DNA of 64,000 bases from Primulina eburnea (lineage: Eukaryota > Streptophyta > Magnoliopsida > Lamiales > Gesneriaceae), in NCBI RefSeq assembly GCF_022965805.1, contig NC_133110.1, forward strand, positions 29,136,668 to 29,200,667, given 5' to 3'. The notes beneath the pieces are model-generated. The model had not been told where the DNA came from. It saw only the letters and a list, made by a program, of their open reading frames with translations, and searched no databases. Shown here in pieces: positions 8,947 through 19,822 of the stretch. The stretch's first letter is position 1. The number at the start of each line of letters is the position of its first letter. Both the position numbers and the translations under genes were made by a program.

Positions 8947-9589
8947 GTTGTATTGACACTTCATCTCTTCATTTCTTCATCAGCAGAATCGAGAGTTCCT
9001 CTTCAAGAATCCTCAAATTTTCATAGCCTAGAAACTATATTATGCAAGAGTTGTTCATCCGATTTTAATTCCGAGGTAAGATTTGTGTTCCTTGCATTGA
9101 CGGCTACAAAGTGACGTAAGTTTGATATAATTCCAGCATGATTCAGATTGTGGATGTTGGGGAACTTATGATTTTGTTGCGAATATATGTTCTTGATATA
9201 TAGAGCATCGTATATTTGTTATCAGATCGATTTTCGGACACCGTATACGAGCCTTGCGAATTTCCAGCATGTATATTGATATTGATTGGAAGAATTGAGC
9301 ATATTATATTGTGTTGATGAGTATATTAGGAAGATTATGAGTTGTGGCTATGGTATATATTGTTTGTTGAGATTGAGTTGATCGGTATTGCGAGAATACG
9401 CTGTTATGCCGTAGATTTGTACCGAGATTTATTATTGATTGGCATATATGTTGCTTTGAGTTAGAAATTGATATTGGGTGTCTACACATTGCCGTTTCAG
9501 ATTTGAGGTGACAGGTTTGACATTTGATTCGAGATCTCGACAGACGATTCGACAAGAAAGGTATAATTCATGTGGTCACGGGATTGCAC

Positions 9590-10076
9590 AACTCGATTCA
9601 GATTTGATACGAGTTTCCCTAAATCACATACTAGATTGTTATTACATTGATTATGTAATGCCTTGTTTATTGATTTATATTCGAGTCCTGAGATAGGAGA
9701 GATTGGCAGACTTGCCAACACTAGACGTTTCGGTGTATCGTCGCATAGGAGCAGATTTGCTATATGTGTAGACCTTCGATACAGAGTTGACCGAAGTCTA
9801 GGAATAAGACGTACCGTTGCCCCGAGTGGTTGGGTAGGTGACAGACCGTCTTATTCACACCGGGATCCCTAGATTAGAAAAGAGTCGAGTCAAGATTTGA
9901 ATTGTCGAATACAGATTTGTATTCTACTACATGTTTAGATGTATATTCATGTTACTTGATTTATGTTATGCATTTGTACATGATTTATGACATTGCATGC
10001 ATCCATGTTTTATACTGGGATATGTTCTGACCGGAGTTATCCGGCTGTTGTCGTGTCTGTATGTGTGCATGGCAAC
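9590..10076 (+). other. Conserved hairpin-rich leader region, C 5' LTR
   Basis: The helices found in B recur with different arms. H1 is AACTCG/CGAGTT (9590-9595, 9610-9615). H2 is TTGGCA/TGCCAA (9703-9718). H3 is CTAGAC-gt-TTCGGT/ACCGAAGTCTAG (9721-9734, 9790-9801), with GTATCG/CGATAC inside it. H6 is GAATAAGACG/CGTCTTATTC (9802-9811, 9847-9856), with GTTGCC/GGTGAC inside it. H9 is GTTGTCGTG/CATGGCAAC (10047-10055, 10068-10076), which pairs only if G-U pairs are allowed. Its loop TCTGTATGTGTG is identical to that of D and U. The 3' LTR copy is about 16305-16791. Confidence 0.75.
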
Positions 10077-10401
10077 AGGTGGGGCAGGATCAGGGTCACG
10101 ACGAGGACGAGAGAGTTGATAGCGTGGTGATGCCGGGTGTAGCAGAAGACTTCTTATGTTGTACTAGTAGTTCATGTTGATACTAGAGATGTTATATTGT
10201 TCTTATCACATGTATAACAAGTAAGGCTACTAGATCACGACATGTAATGTTTGATGACTGATGTTTGTTTAAAAAAAAAAAAAACGCTTTATGTTAACAT
10301 TCGATTAAATGTTAGAAAGCGAAAATTTGACCCGTCATTTTTAATAAAGATCCAATTAAATCCCAAAAGAATTGAGTTAGAGCCCGGGTCCCCACAACAG
10401 G

Positions 10402-10413
10402 TGGTATCAGAGC
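10402..10413 (+). other. Primer-binding site (initiator tRNA-Met), element C
   Basis: TGGTATCAGAGC begins five bases after the LTR end. It is followed by the conserved GAATGAGCGGGGTAGATCGA word near 10443. The rest of the 5' untranslated leader to 10653 shows nothing else recognisable. Confidence 0.95.
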
Positions 10414-10653
10414 AGTAGGTTCTGTAGACTGAAATAGAATAGAATGAGCGGGGTAGATCGAGTCATCTTCCTTGCTTTTGAGATGCTAGCATGCTTTATT
10501 GCTTTCCCTATATATGTTGTGTTGTATTATCTGAATTGATTTACAGCATTTCAAGCCTGAATCAGAACCGATTCTCGATCAGAGGTATATGATCAGAGAA
10601 GGGCTGAGACAGATGACATTGGGTGTGTACTAATCAGTTTTATGATCAGATTT

Positions 10654-12243
10654 ATGCCGCCTAGACGAGTGCCACAACCAGAGCAGGGTAGCACATCCGG
10701 TGCACAGATGGATGTCACCGCTACGCCGATGGAGACTTTATTGAAGAGATTCCAGTCTTTCCATCCGCCTACTCTGAAAGGCACAGAGAGTGCAGTAGAA
10801 TGCGAGAGCTGGCTGGATGATATCGAGATGCTGTTTGAGTCTTTGGCTTACACTGACGAACGACGTGTGAAGCTGATAGGGCATCAGATGCAAGAGGTTG
10901 CAAAGTGCTGGTGGTTGACTACAAAGAGAGCCTTGGAGCACCGAGGCATTGATATCACGTGGAAAGTTTTTAAAGACGAGTTCTATCAGCGCTTCTTTCC
11001 CGTCTCCTACCGGAAAGATAAGGGAGCTGAATTTGCGAATCTGAAGCAGGGACAGTGGAACATCGAGGAGTATGTTGCTAAATTTTCTGCATTGCTACGA
11101 TTTCCACCGCATGTGGCCGGAAACGACGAGGCAGTGGCCGATCAGTTCATCAACGGACTAAATCCGGATGTTTTCACTTTGGTGAACACGGGCCGTCCTA
11201 GTACTTTTTCGGAGGCACTGAACCGAGCAAAGGGAGCAGAGGCTGGCTTGATCAGGCAGCGAGGAGCTTCCTACGGTGTTCAGGGGCAGAGACCGCCACA
11301 GCCTACTACCGTACAGTTTCCATCACCTCCTCCTCGTTTCGATAGCGGATCTAGTGGTAGTGGCAAGAAGGAATTTTTGAAGGCTAAGGGCAAGCAGTTT
11401 AAGAAATCTGGGAGTAGTTCATCGAGTTCGAGTGGATCTCGACAGAGAGGTCAGGGGTCAGATTATAGTGGCGCATACTGTGGTTCGTGCGGAGGGCGAC
11501 ATGTGACGGAGCAATGTCAAGGAGATCTGGGACGCTGCAACATCTGTAGGCAACAGGGACACTTTGCCAGAGTTTGTCCCCAGAGAGGTGCATCACGATT
11601 CCAGAGTACAGGATCATCAGCACCAGCGCCACAGATGGAGAGACAGGCATCCTCTGTACACTCCTTTCAGCCACCCTCTACACAGACCCAGCAGAGGCCA
11701 GGAGGTAGTCAGACGGTGAGTCAGCCTCCCCGACAGCAGGCACGTGTTTTTGCCCTGACAGAGGAGCAGGCGCAGGAGGCGCCAGATGACGTCATTGCAG
11801 GTAACTGTTTTCTTTGCGGTTATCCTGCATATGTGTTGATAGACACAGGGGCATCTCATACATTTATATCTGAACATTTTGCATTGAGACATTCATTGCC
11901 TGTTGAGTCGTTGTCGACAGTAGTGTCTATAGCTTCTCCGTTGGGAAGTGGTTTGATATCTGTGACTACTGTTAGACACTGTATGCTTCAGTTTGAGGGG
12001 CATGAGATTGATCTTGATTGTGTAGTACTTGGTTTAGCTGATTTTGACTGTATAGTTGGTATAGACATGTTGACCAAGTACAGGGCCACGGTAGATTGTT
12101 TCCACAAGATTGTCAGATTCAGACCCGAGATGACAGACGAGTGGAAATTCTACGGCAAGGGTTCCAGATCTCGGATTCCCTTAGTATCTGCTCTGACTAT
12201 GAGTAGATTGCTTCAGAGAGGAGCAGAGGGCTTTCTCGTATAA
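10654..12243 (+). CDS. Element C Gag and protease, ended by an in-frame TAA
   Basis: I chose the ATG at 10654 because MPPRR is the start in D and U; an in-frame ATG lies four codons upstream at 10642. The retrotransposon Gag domain covers residues about 20-205, followed by a Pro/Ser-rich linker. Two zinc knuckles follow, CGSCGGRHVTEQC and CNICRQQGHFARVC. The aspartic protease has its catalytic [10 protein letters not shown] motif near residue 400, then [11 protein letters not shown]. The frame stops at TAA 12241-12243, exactly where U reads on through VYAVD into reverse transcriptase. Bases around the stop (GTATAATCAGTAGAT) differ from U and D at several adjacent positions. As it stands the stop would separate Gag-PR from the polymerase. 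Confidence 0.88.
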   Translation: MPPRRVPQPEQGSTSGAQMDVTATPMETLLKRFQSFHPPTLKGTESAVECESWLDDIEMLFESLAYTDERRVKLIGHQMQEVAKCWWLTTKRALEHRGIDITWKVFKDEFYQRFFPVSYRKDKGAEFANLKQGQWNIEEYVAKFSALLRFPPHVAGNDEAVADQFINGLNPDVFTLVNTGRPSTFSEALNRAKGAEAGLIRQRGASYGVQGQRPPQPTTVQFPSPPPRFDSGSSGSGKKEFLKAKGKQFKKSGSSSSSSSGSRQRGQGSDYSGAYCGSCGGRHVTEQCQGDLGRCNICRQQGHFARVCPQRGASRFQSTGSSAPAPQMERQASSVHSFQPPSTQTQQRPGGSQTVSQPPRQQARVFALTEEQAQEAPDDVIAGNCFLCGYPAYVLIDTGASHTFISEHFALRHSLPVESLSTVVSIASPLGSGLISVTTVRHCMLQFEGHEIDLDCVVLGLADFDCIVGIDMLTKYRATVDCFHKIVRFRPEMTDEWKFYGKGSRSRIPLVSALTMSRLLQRGAEGFLV

Positions 12244-15174
12244 TCAGTAGATCTAGTGAAGTCGAGCCCAGCATTGGCAGATCTGCCAGTGGTTTGCGAG
12301 TTTGCAGATGTTTTTCCTGATGAGATTCCAGGGTTGCCTCCTGTTCGAGAGGTTGATTTCAGCATAGATCTTATGCCCGGTTCTGTTCCTATTTCGAGAG
12401 CTCCGTATAGGATGGCGCCGATAGAGTTGAAAGAGTTGAAAGCACAGTTGGAGGATCTTTTGTCCAAGGGATATATCAGACCCAGTGTATCTCCTTGGGG
12501 TGCTCCAGTGCTTTTCGTTAGAAAGAAAGATGGTTCGATGCGACTGTGCATTGATTATAGGCAGTTGAACAAGGCAACCGTGAAGAACAAGTATCATTTG
12601 CCTCGCATCGATGATCTGTTTGATCAGTTACAGGGATCTTCGGTATACTCGAAGATTGATTTGAGATCAGGGTATCATCAGCTCCGAGTTAGAGACGTTG
12701 ATATTCCAAAGACTGCATTCCGAACCAGGTATGGACATTACGAGTTTGTTGTCATGCCTTTCGGTTTGACGAATGCACCTGCGGTGTTTATGAGTTTGAT
12801 GAACCGCATTTTTCAGAGATATTTAGATGATTTTGTGATTGTGTTTATTGACGACATTTTGGTGTATTCGAAGAGTTTGACTGAGCATGCAGATCATCTG
12901 AGAATTGTGCTGAAGACTTTGCGACAGGAGCAGTTGTATGCTAAACTGTCCAAGTGTGAATTCTGGCTGAGACAGGTTGTCTTCTTAGGGCACATTATAT
13001 CTGGAGATGGTATTGCGGTAGATCCGAGTAAAGTTGAGGCTGTGATCAGTTGGCCGAGACCGACTTCTGTGCCAGAGATACGCAGTTTCATGGGTCTAGC
13101 CGGGTATTATCGACGTTTTATTCGAGACTTCTCCAGTATAGCGAAGCCGATTACCCAGTTGACACAGAAGAATATGCCATTTGTGTGGTCCGAAGATTGT
13201 GAAGCCAGTTTTGTTGAGCTGAAGAAGAGGCTGACTAGTGCGCCTGTCTTGACGATTCCTGCAGGTACAGGTGAGTTCGTTGTATACTGTGACGCATCTC
13301 ACAGAGGGCTTGGATGTGTTCTTATGCAGCGAGGGCACGTGATAGCATACGCCTCTAGACAGCTGAAGCCGCACGAGACTCGTTACCCGATTCATGATCT
13401 TGAATTGGCGGCGATTGTGTTTGCACTTAAGATCTGGCGTCATTATTTGTATGGCGAGAAATTTGAGATCTATTCCGATCATAAGAGCCTGAAATATCTC
13501 TTTTCCCAGTCAGAGTTGAACATGAGGCAGCGACGATGGCTTGATCTGCTGAAAGATTTTGATTGCGAGATCAAGTACCATCCAGGAAAGTCGAATGCAG
13601 CGGCAGACGCCTTGAGTCGAAAGGTATGTTCTTTGTCCTTGTCGACTATAGGTGTATCGAGTTTAGTAGAAGATTGTTGCTTGTCTGGATTGACATTTAA
13701 TACAGAGAGTAGACCGTTGCGACTTGCTGCGATTCAGATTGAGCCAGACTTGATTTCGAGGATCAAAGAAGCACAGAGAACTGATCCGAGTGTGCAGAAA
13801 TCGATTGATATGGTCAGAGCTGGTCATATCTCAGAATATCAGGTCAGAGATTCTGTTCTGTATGTGAATAACCGCCTAGTGGTGCCAGATGTTTCAGATT
13901 TGAGACGACAGATCATGTCGGAAGCACACTGTAGTCGGTTCAGCATTCATCCTGGTGGCAGGAAGATGTATAACGACTTGAAGACACAATTCTGGTGGAA
14001 GCAGATGAAGACAGACATTGCAAAATTTGTGTCTAAGTGCCTGAATTGCCAGCAGGTGAAGGCAGAGAGAAAGAAGCCCGGAGGTTTACTTCAGAGTTTG
14101 TCTGTTCCTGAATGGAAATGGGACCACATTTCCATGGACTTCGTGACGAAGTTACCTCGATCTTCGCGAGACTGTGACGCGATTTGGGTTGTAATAGACA
14201 GACTGACCAAATCAGCGTGTTTTATTCCGTACCGGATGACCTATCGACATGATCAGATGGCCGAGTTGTATGTCAGAGAGGTCGTCAGATTGCATGGTGT
14301 GCCGAAGTCGATCGTATCAGATCGAGATCCACGATGCACTTCTCACTTTTGGCACTGCTTGCAGCAGGCTTTGGGTACGACTTTACACCTGAGCACTGCT
14401 TATCATCCCCAGACGGACGGACAGTCAGAGCGGACTATCCAGACTTTAGAGGATATGCTGAGAGCTGTAGTACTAGATTTTGGTACTAGTTGGCAAGATT
14501 CATTGCCATTGTGTGAGTTTTCATACAACAACAGCTATCAGACGAGCATAGAGATGGCACCGTTCGAAGCTTTATACGGAAAGAAGTGCAGATCTCCGTT
14601 GTACTGGGATGATATTTCTGAGGTACCAGAGTTGGGGCCTGATATGATTCGTGAGATGACAGAAAAAGTGAAGATCATTCAGAAACGAATGAAAACGGCA
14701 CAGGATAGGCAAGCGAAGTACGCCAATATTAGACGTAGACCGTTAGTATTCGAACAGGGAGACAAAGTATTTTTGAAGATTTCACCTTTCAGAGGCGTTG
14801 TCAGATTTGGCAAGCGAGGAAAGTTGTCTCCTAGATACGTCGGTCCGTATGAGATTCTTGAGAAGATTGGCAATCGAGCTTACAGACTTGCTCTTCCTCC
14901 TTCACTGTCCGGTATACATGATGTTTTTCATGTATCGATGTTGCGCAGATACATGCCAGATGATTCTCATGTCATTCAATCTGAAGAAGCCGAGTTAGAT
15001 CAGACTTTGAGCTATATTGAGCGACCGATTCAGATTCTTGATCGGAAGGAGAAACAGCTTAGAACCAAGACTATTCCGCTGGTGAAGGTTCAATGGAATC
15101 GTCATGGCATCGAGGAAGCAACTTGGGAGACAGAGTCTGAGATGAAACAGAGGCATCCCGAGCTATTTGTATGA
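12244..15174 (+). CDS. Element C reverse transcriptase, RNase H and integrase (downstream of the stop, same frame)
   Basis: This part is in the same frame as gag-PR and has no further stop until 15172-15174. Reverse transcriptase has [12 protein letters not shown] and the catalytic FIDDILVY block (near 12845). RNase H has [20 protein letters not shown] and SDHKSL. Integrase has the HCSRFSIH...CLNC zinc-binding site (near 13926-14050). Its DD35E triad is in [16 protein letters not shown] and TDGQSERT, followed by GPY ([13 protein letters not shown]). The tail, ending EEATWE...PELFV, is chromodomain-like. Translation would need read-through of the TAA or internal initiation, so this copy is probably not autonomous. 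Confidence 0.9.
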   Translation, partial: SVDLVKSSPALADLPVVCEFADVFPDEIPGLPPVREVDFSIDLMPGSVPISRAPYRMAPIELKELKAQLEDLLSKGYIRPSVSPWGAPVLFVRKKDGSMRLCIDYRQLNKATVKNKYHLPRIDDLFDQLQGSSVYSKIDLRSGYHQLRVRDVDIPKTAFRTRYGHYEFVVMPFGLTNAPAVFMSLMNRIFQRYLDDFVIVFIDDILVYSKSLTEHADHLRIVLKTLRQEQLYAKLSKCEFWLRQVVFLGHIISGDGIAVDPSKVEAVISWPRPTSVPEIRSFMGLAGYYRRFIRDFSSIAKPITQLTQKNMPFVWSEDCEASFVELKKRLTSAPVLTIPAGTGEFVVYCDASHRGLGCVLMQRGHVIAYASRQLKPHETRYPIHDLELAAIVFALKIWRHYLYGEKFEIYSDHKSLKYLFSQSELNMRQRRWLDLLKDFDCEIKYHPGKSNAAADALSRKVCSLSLSTIGVSSLVEDCCLSGLTFNTESRPLRLAAIQIEPDLISRIKEAQRTDPSVQKSIDMVRAGHISEYQVRDSVLYVNNRLVVPDVSDLRRQIMSEAHCSRFSIHPGGRKMYNDLKTQFWWKQMKTDIAKFVSKCLNCQQVKAERKKPGGLLQSLSVPEWKWDHISMDFVTKLPRSSRDCDAIWVVIDRLTKSACFIPYRMTYRHDQMAELYVREVVRLHGVPKSIVSDRDPRCTSHFWHCLQQALGTTLHLSTAYHPQTDGQSERTIQTLEDMLRAVVLDFGTSWQDSLPLCEFSYNNSYQTSIEMAPFEALYGKKCRSPLYWDDISEVPELGPDMIREMTEKVKIIQKRMKTAQDRQAKYANIRRRPLVFEQGDKVFLKISPFRGVVRFGKRGKLSPRYVGPYEILEKIGNRAYRLALPPSLSGIHDVFHVSMLRRYMPDDSHVIQSEEAELDQTLSYIERPIQILDRKEKQLRTKTIPLVKVQWNRHGIEEATWETESEMKQRHPELFV

Positions 15175-15261
15175 TGTGAGTTTTCTTTCAGTTCTAATGT
15201 CATTTCTTCCTTTACTATGATTGATTAAGTTGTTTGCGAGTTCGAGGACGAACTCCTGTCT

Positions 15262-15275
15262 AAGAGGGGGAGAAA
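15262..15275 (+). other. Polypurine tract of element C
   Basis: AAGAGGGGGAGAAA lies directly before the 3' LTR. It follows GAGTTCGAGGACGAACTC, itself an inverted repeat (GAGTTCG/CGAACTC) also present before the tracts of B and U. Confidence 0.92.
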
Positions 15276-17110
15276 TGCAAGGCTCAAGAATTTTCCGTTG
15301 TCATCGATGTGAGACTTGAAGAGGAGAATGCGTGACATGAAAAATGAGAGTTTGAGCAAGCATGGCCGAAGCCACACCGCCCCTGCGGTGCTAGGACTAC
15401 CGCCCCCGCGGTGTAGGTGATAGAAAATTGAGGGAAATGTGCGAACAGACACCGCACCTGCGGTGCTAGCACGACCGCACCCGCGGTGTGAGACCGCACC
15501 CGCGGTCATGTAAGGACCGCACCCGCGGTCTAAGTGCTACATTTTTGGATGAACTCGCCGTGAGCACAGCGCACCCGCGGTGCAAGAAGAGCGCACCCGC
15601 GGTGCTGCATGCGAAGTGCCACCTTCGTTTCTCTACTTGACACATGGCATGCTATATATATGTTGTATTGACACTTCATCTCTTCATTTCTTCATCAGCA
15701 GAATCGAGAGTTCCTCTTCAAGAATCCTCAAATTTTCATAGCCTAGAAACTATATTATGCAAGAGTTGTTCATCCGATTTTAATTCCGAGGTAAGATTTG
15801 TGTTCCTTGCATTGACGGCTACAAAGTGACGTAAGTTTGATATAATTCCAGCATGATTCAAATTGTGGATGTTGGGGAACTTATGATTTTGTTGCGAATA
15901 TATGTTCTTGATATATAGAGCATCGTATATTTGTTATCAGATCGATTTTCGGACACCGTATACGAGCCTTGCGAATTTCCAGCATGTATATTGATATTGA
16001 TTGGAAGAATTGAGCATATTATATTGTGTTGATGAGTATATTATGAAGATTATGAGTTGTGGCTATGGTATATATTGTTTGTTGAGATTGAGTTGATCGG
16101 TATTGCGAGAATACGCTGTTATGCCGTAGATTTGTACCGAGATTTATTATTGATTGGCATATATGTTGCTTTGAGTTAGAAATTGATATTGGGTGTCTAC
16201 ACATTGCCGTTTCAGATTTGAGGTGACAGGTTTGACATTTGATTCGAGATCTCGACAGACGATTCGACAAGAAAGGTATAATTCATGTGGTCACGGGATT
16301 GCACAACTCGATTCAGATTTGATACGAGTTTCCCTAAATCACATACTAGATTGTTATTACATTGATTATGTAATGCCTTGTTTATTGATTTATATTCGAG
16401 TCCTGAGATAGGAGAGATTGGCAGACTTGCCAACACTAGACGTTTCGGTGTATCGTCGCATAGGAGCAGATTTGCTATATGTGTAGACCCTCGATACAGA
16501 GTTGACCGAAGTCTAGGAATAAGACGTACCGTTGCCCCGAGTGGTTGGGTAGGTGACAGACCGTCTTATTCACACCGGGATCCCTAGATTAGAAAAGAGT
16601 CGAGTCAAGATTTGAATTGTCGAATACAGATTTGTATTCTACTACATGTTTAGATGTATATTCATGTTACTTGATTTATGTTATGCATTTGTACATGATT
16701 TATGACATTGCATGCATCCATGTTTTATACTGGGATATGTTCTCACCGGAGTTATCCGGCTGTTGTCGTGTCTGTATGTGTGCATGGCAACAGGTGGGGC
16801 AGGATCAGGGTCACGACGAGGACGAGAGAGTTGATAGCGTGGTGATGCCGGGTGTAGCAGAAGACTTCTTATGTTGTACTAGTAGTTCATGTTGATACTA
16901 GAGATGTTATATTGTTCTTATCACATGTATAACAAGTAAGGCTACTAGATCACGACATGTAATGTTTGATGACTGATGTTTGTTTAAAAAAAAAAAAACG
17001 CTTTATGTTAACATTCGATTAAATGTTAGAAAGCGAAAATTTGACCCGTCATTTTTAATAAAGATCCAATTAAATCCCAAAAGAATTGAGTTAGAGCCCG
17101 GGTCCCCACA
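15276..17110 (+). repeat. Element C 3' LTR (1835 bp)
   Basis: It matches the 5' LTR with few differences and opens TGCAAGGCTC, against TGTAAGGCTC in the 5' copy. It ends GGTCCCCACA at 17110, and TCACA follows. Confidence 0.95.
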
Positions 17111-18037
17111 TCACATACTAGATTATTATTTATATTGTTACCTGATTATGCTTTGATTTTAGAATTGTATTCAAGCAGGTAAGATAATTGTGATATTCAG
17201 TTATGAATATGATTATGCTTTGTTTACAGATTGTTATTCATTGCATTTAAGATAGGAAAGTCTTGACAGTCATTGTCAGACTTCTAGACGTTCGGTGTAT
17301 CTCAACTTAGGAGTAGTCATTACTCCTATTGCCAGCCGTCGATACAGCTCGGACCGAAGTCTAGGAATAAGACGTACAGTCGCCCCGAGTGGTTGGGTAG
17401 GTGACAGCCAGTGACGTCTTATTCACCCCGGGATCCCTAGAGTTATAGTTGAGTCGAGTCTAGACATGATTTGATTAGGACTGCATGCTCATATGGATGT
17501 GGCTCCTAGATCATGGGACCCATCGTTATTGCCTTCAGTTATGATAACATGTTTGTATGATTTAGACTGTTTATGTGCATATTTATTGATTTAAATTGCA
17601 TGCGAGTTTAAATGGATTTCGTAGATTAGGAAATCTATTATTTTGATTCTAATCATGAATTATTTTGAATAGATACATGCTTACCATGTTTTATACTGGG
17701 ATTTATTCTCACCGGAGTTATCGGCTGTTGTCTTGTTTTGTATGTGTGCATGACAACAGGTGGGGCTGGATCAGGGTCAAGATGATGATGAGAGAAGACG
17801 AGTGCAGCGTGGTGATTCCGGACTTACAGTAGACTTGGTTTTATTACTGGACTTTAGTAGTTGAACCTTAAATTAGCTTGTTGTACTTTAATACTGAAAT
17901 GTATTTTATACAGACATGTATAGTATTTAGATTCCATTACCTTCCGCAGTTATATCTTAAAACGAAAAATTTTTAGACCCTGTTTTATCTTAATTGATAA
18001 TTAAATCCCAAAGATGATTAGCGTCCGGGACCCCACA
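17111..18037 (+). repeat. Element B 3' LTR, second part
   Basis: It begins with the duplicated TCACA and continues the B LTR from the point where C entered (compare 2653 on). It carries hairpins H2-H9 (about 17265-17758); CCGGAGTTATCCGG of H8 has lost one C here. It ends CCGGGACCCCACA and is followed by TTGGC, B's target duplication. Confidence 0.92.
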
Positions 18038-19173
18038 TTGGCCATACCTTATCCTCATCTTTCCCCTTCATTTCCGATTTCCTCTCATTTTCTTAGGGTT
18101 TTCTACCATTTCATTCACTTCCTACCTTTGATTCTTGGGTTTGTTTGGATTTCCAACTTGAGATCGACGTTCTCCGTGGTCTAAGGAAGCTTAGGTAAGT
18201 TTTTGGTGCGATTCTATCATGGTTTTTGGAGATGAGTTGTTATAGGGTGTTGTTATTGTTGGTTTAATGGATTATTTGACTTTTATTTGTGGATATAGAG
18301 TTGATATTGGTGTTGTTTATGGATTATTGTTGTAGGTGGTGTACCAAGATTTAGTTTGGAGGTGTTCGATTGGTTTGTAAGTGGAATTTCATCCTTTCTG
18401 CTCACATGATATTATATGTATTGTGTTTTAAAGGTTTCAAAGTGTTATTCCCTTCCTTTGATCCATTGTTATGTATTGATTTCATTGATTATCTATTGGA
18501 GGTATTGTATATCTCACTATTGTTAAAAGGGAATACAAGAGAAAAGATAGAGATTGCGAAACGACGGCTTTAAATGATATTCAGAGTTCAAATGTTTTAT
18601 TGGATTGATTAATCATAGTCAGAGCATTGCATGCAATTAGATGATCCTCGACCATAGGCTTTTATCCCTCAGAGTTATCGGTTTATATCGATAGGGATAT
18701 TAGCACCAGAGCAGAGATACTATTGATATCAATCCAATCAGAGAAAAGAGAATACCATCTTATTGCTATCTTATTGATATGTTATTGCTACAGTTATTGC
18801 TACAGTATTTACGTTTCAGAGTTGATGGTATTTATGATTTAAAAGCCATGTTTTACAGAGTATACTATGTATCATTGCTATGTTAGAGTTCCACTTGATG
18901 AGATTTATTCTCATTTCAGTTTATTCATGTGATGCAGATCAGAGTGGAGGCCCTGGACGTTGACTGCGGATAGGGGTCATATGCATGCACCGTTGGAAGG
19001 AAGATTTTGGCATGATCATAGGAATGATATTTTGTATTTTGTTATGTCATTTAAATGATCATGTATTGCTATTTTGTAAACATTTTTATGAAATGTATTT
19101 TTGAAACTCCTTCCATTTGAAAGAAAATTTTAAATTCCGCTGTATTTTTATTGTAACGGGTCAGGGTGTCACA
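18038..19173 (+). repeat. Element A 3' LTR, second part
   Basis: After the duplicated TTGGC the A LTR resumes. It has no similarity to the B/C/D/U leader that I can see. It ends GTAACGGGTCAGGGTGTCACA-like sequence at 19173, a common gypsy LTR end. No convincing gene lies here; a 67-codon open frame at 18370 looks like chance. Confidence 0.75.
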
Positions 19174-19365
19174 AGAGGCCACCTTCAAGTGGAGGCCTAT
19201 ACATACGTAGGTTGGGCAAGCGATGTAAATGATAGAAGATCTACCTCAGGATATTGCATCTTTGTTGGAGGTAATCTGGTTACTTGGAGAAGCAAATAAC
19301 TTAATGTTGTTGCAAATACTAGTGCTGAAGCAAAACTTATATTTCTACATATAGCATTATAACTG
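19174..19365 (+). pseudogene. Ty1/copia RNase H remnant
   Basis: The translation VEAYTYVGWASDVNDRRSTSGYC then FVGGNLVTWRSK is the start of a copia RNase H domain. It continues past a stop as NVVANTSAEAKLIFLHIAL before homology fades. It is a fragment into which element A inserted; its other half must lie left of the window. Confidence 0.8.
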
Positions 19366-19822
19366 CAAGCAAAATCTAATGAGACACACAAGCCTCCATC
19401 AGATTGGTTCCTCTGACAAGAAAATCCTCCATGGCAATAAATATAATGGTATAAAAGAAAAAGTACAGCTGACATTTGAATGAACAATTGTCGATTCATT
19501 AAATTTACTTCTAATTGATCAAATTAATCAAACATGCACCAATACGAAACCAATGCCTGCAAACATCATATTAACAGCTTTTGTTAGAAATAAAGGGTCA
19601 ACGATAATGATCTACATAATCAAAGGCACAAAAAAATAAACTAAAGTAACTCAGGATCTTTTTCAAGTCCAAGTCCTAAAATCAGTAAGTTTGCCACTAC
19701 CTTGGACAGAATTGGGATCTCATAGATAGAATTTAGTTGGATAATAACATGTTTATAGCATAGAGCATTCAATAAGTCATTATTAATTTATACCATTTAA
19801 GATAAAGATGCAAACTACTCAC
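19366..19822. other. AT-rich, intron-like stretch next to the DCL1 exons
   Basis: No coding similarity is seen in either strand. It directly follows, on the minus strand, a good GTGAGT splice donor at 19822, so it would be the start of a DCL1 intron. Confidence 0.5.

Larger units (their letters stand above)
8557..10396 (+). repeat. Element C 5' LTR (1840 bp)
   Basis: It opens TGTAAGGCTCAAG and closes GGTCCCCACA. Contents in order: palindrome cluster, TATA box, leader with conserved hairpins, and an A14 run near 10270 close to the end. Confidence 0.95.
8557..17110 (+). mobile_element. Element C: Ty3/gypsy chromovirus-like element, nearly intact
   Basis: LTRs are 8557-10396 (1840 bp) and 15276-17110 (1835 bp), with target duplication TCACA. 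Initiator-Met PBS, gag-pol in a single frame, and polypurine tract are all present. The LTRs differ by a few substitutions, a TA-repeat length change in the TATA box and a poly-A length change, so insertion is fairly recent. A single in-frame TAA (12241-12243) between protease and reverse transcriptase is the only coding lesion seen. Domain order PR-RT-RNaseH-IN with a chromodomain-like tail fits the Tekay/Del chromovirus group; the lineage is inferred. Confidence 0.95.
1383..18037 (+). mobile_element. Element B: gag-only, non-autonomous Ty3/gypsy element, with C nested in its 3' LTR
   Basis: The 5' LTR is 1383-3581, the internal region 3582-7300, and the 3' LTR 7301-8556 plus 17111-18037. 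The outer boundaries carry the 5-base target duplication TTGGC (1378-1382 and 18038-18042). LTRs begin TGTAATGCCC and end in CCCCACA. They are highly similar; one visible difference is an extra palindrome unit in the 5' copy. The only open reading frame is gag. Pol survives as scattered traces, so movement would have needed enzymes from another element, perhaps a C- or U-like relative. Confidence 0.93.
1..19173 (+). mobile_element. Element A: Ty3/gypsy LTR retrotransposon, 3' part (split by B and C)
   Basis: Only the 3' part of this element is in the window: the integrase end (3-872), a polypurine tract and a 3' LTR. The LTR is interrupted at 1382 by element B and resumes at 18043. The TTGGC repeat at 1378-1382 and 18038-18042 shows that the two pieces were once joined. 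The LTR starts TGTAATAGCC and is taken to end GGTGTCACA at 19173, where copia RNase H coding sequence begins. A's own target duplication cannot be checked because its 5' end is outside the window. Confidence 0.85.

Noticed and set aside
19197..19499. Minus-strand open frame of 100 codons
   Set aside because: It is opposite the copia RNase H remnant, which has clear plus-strand similarity.
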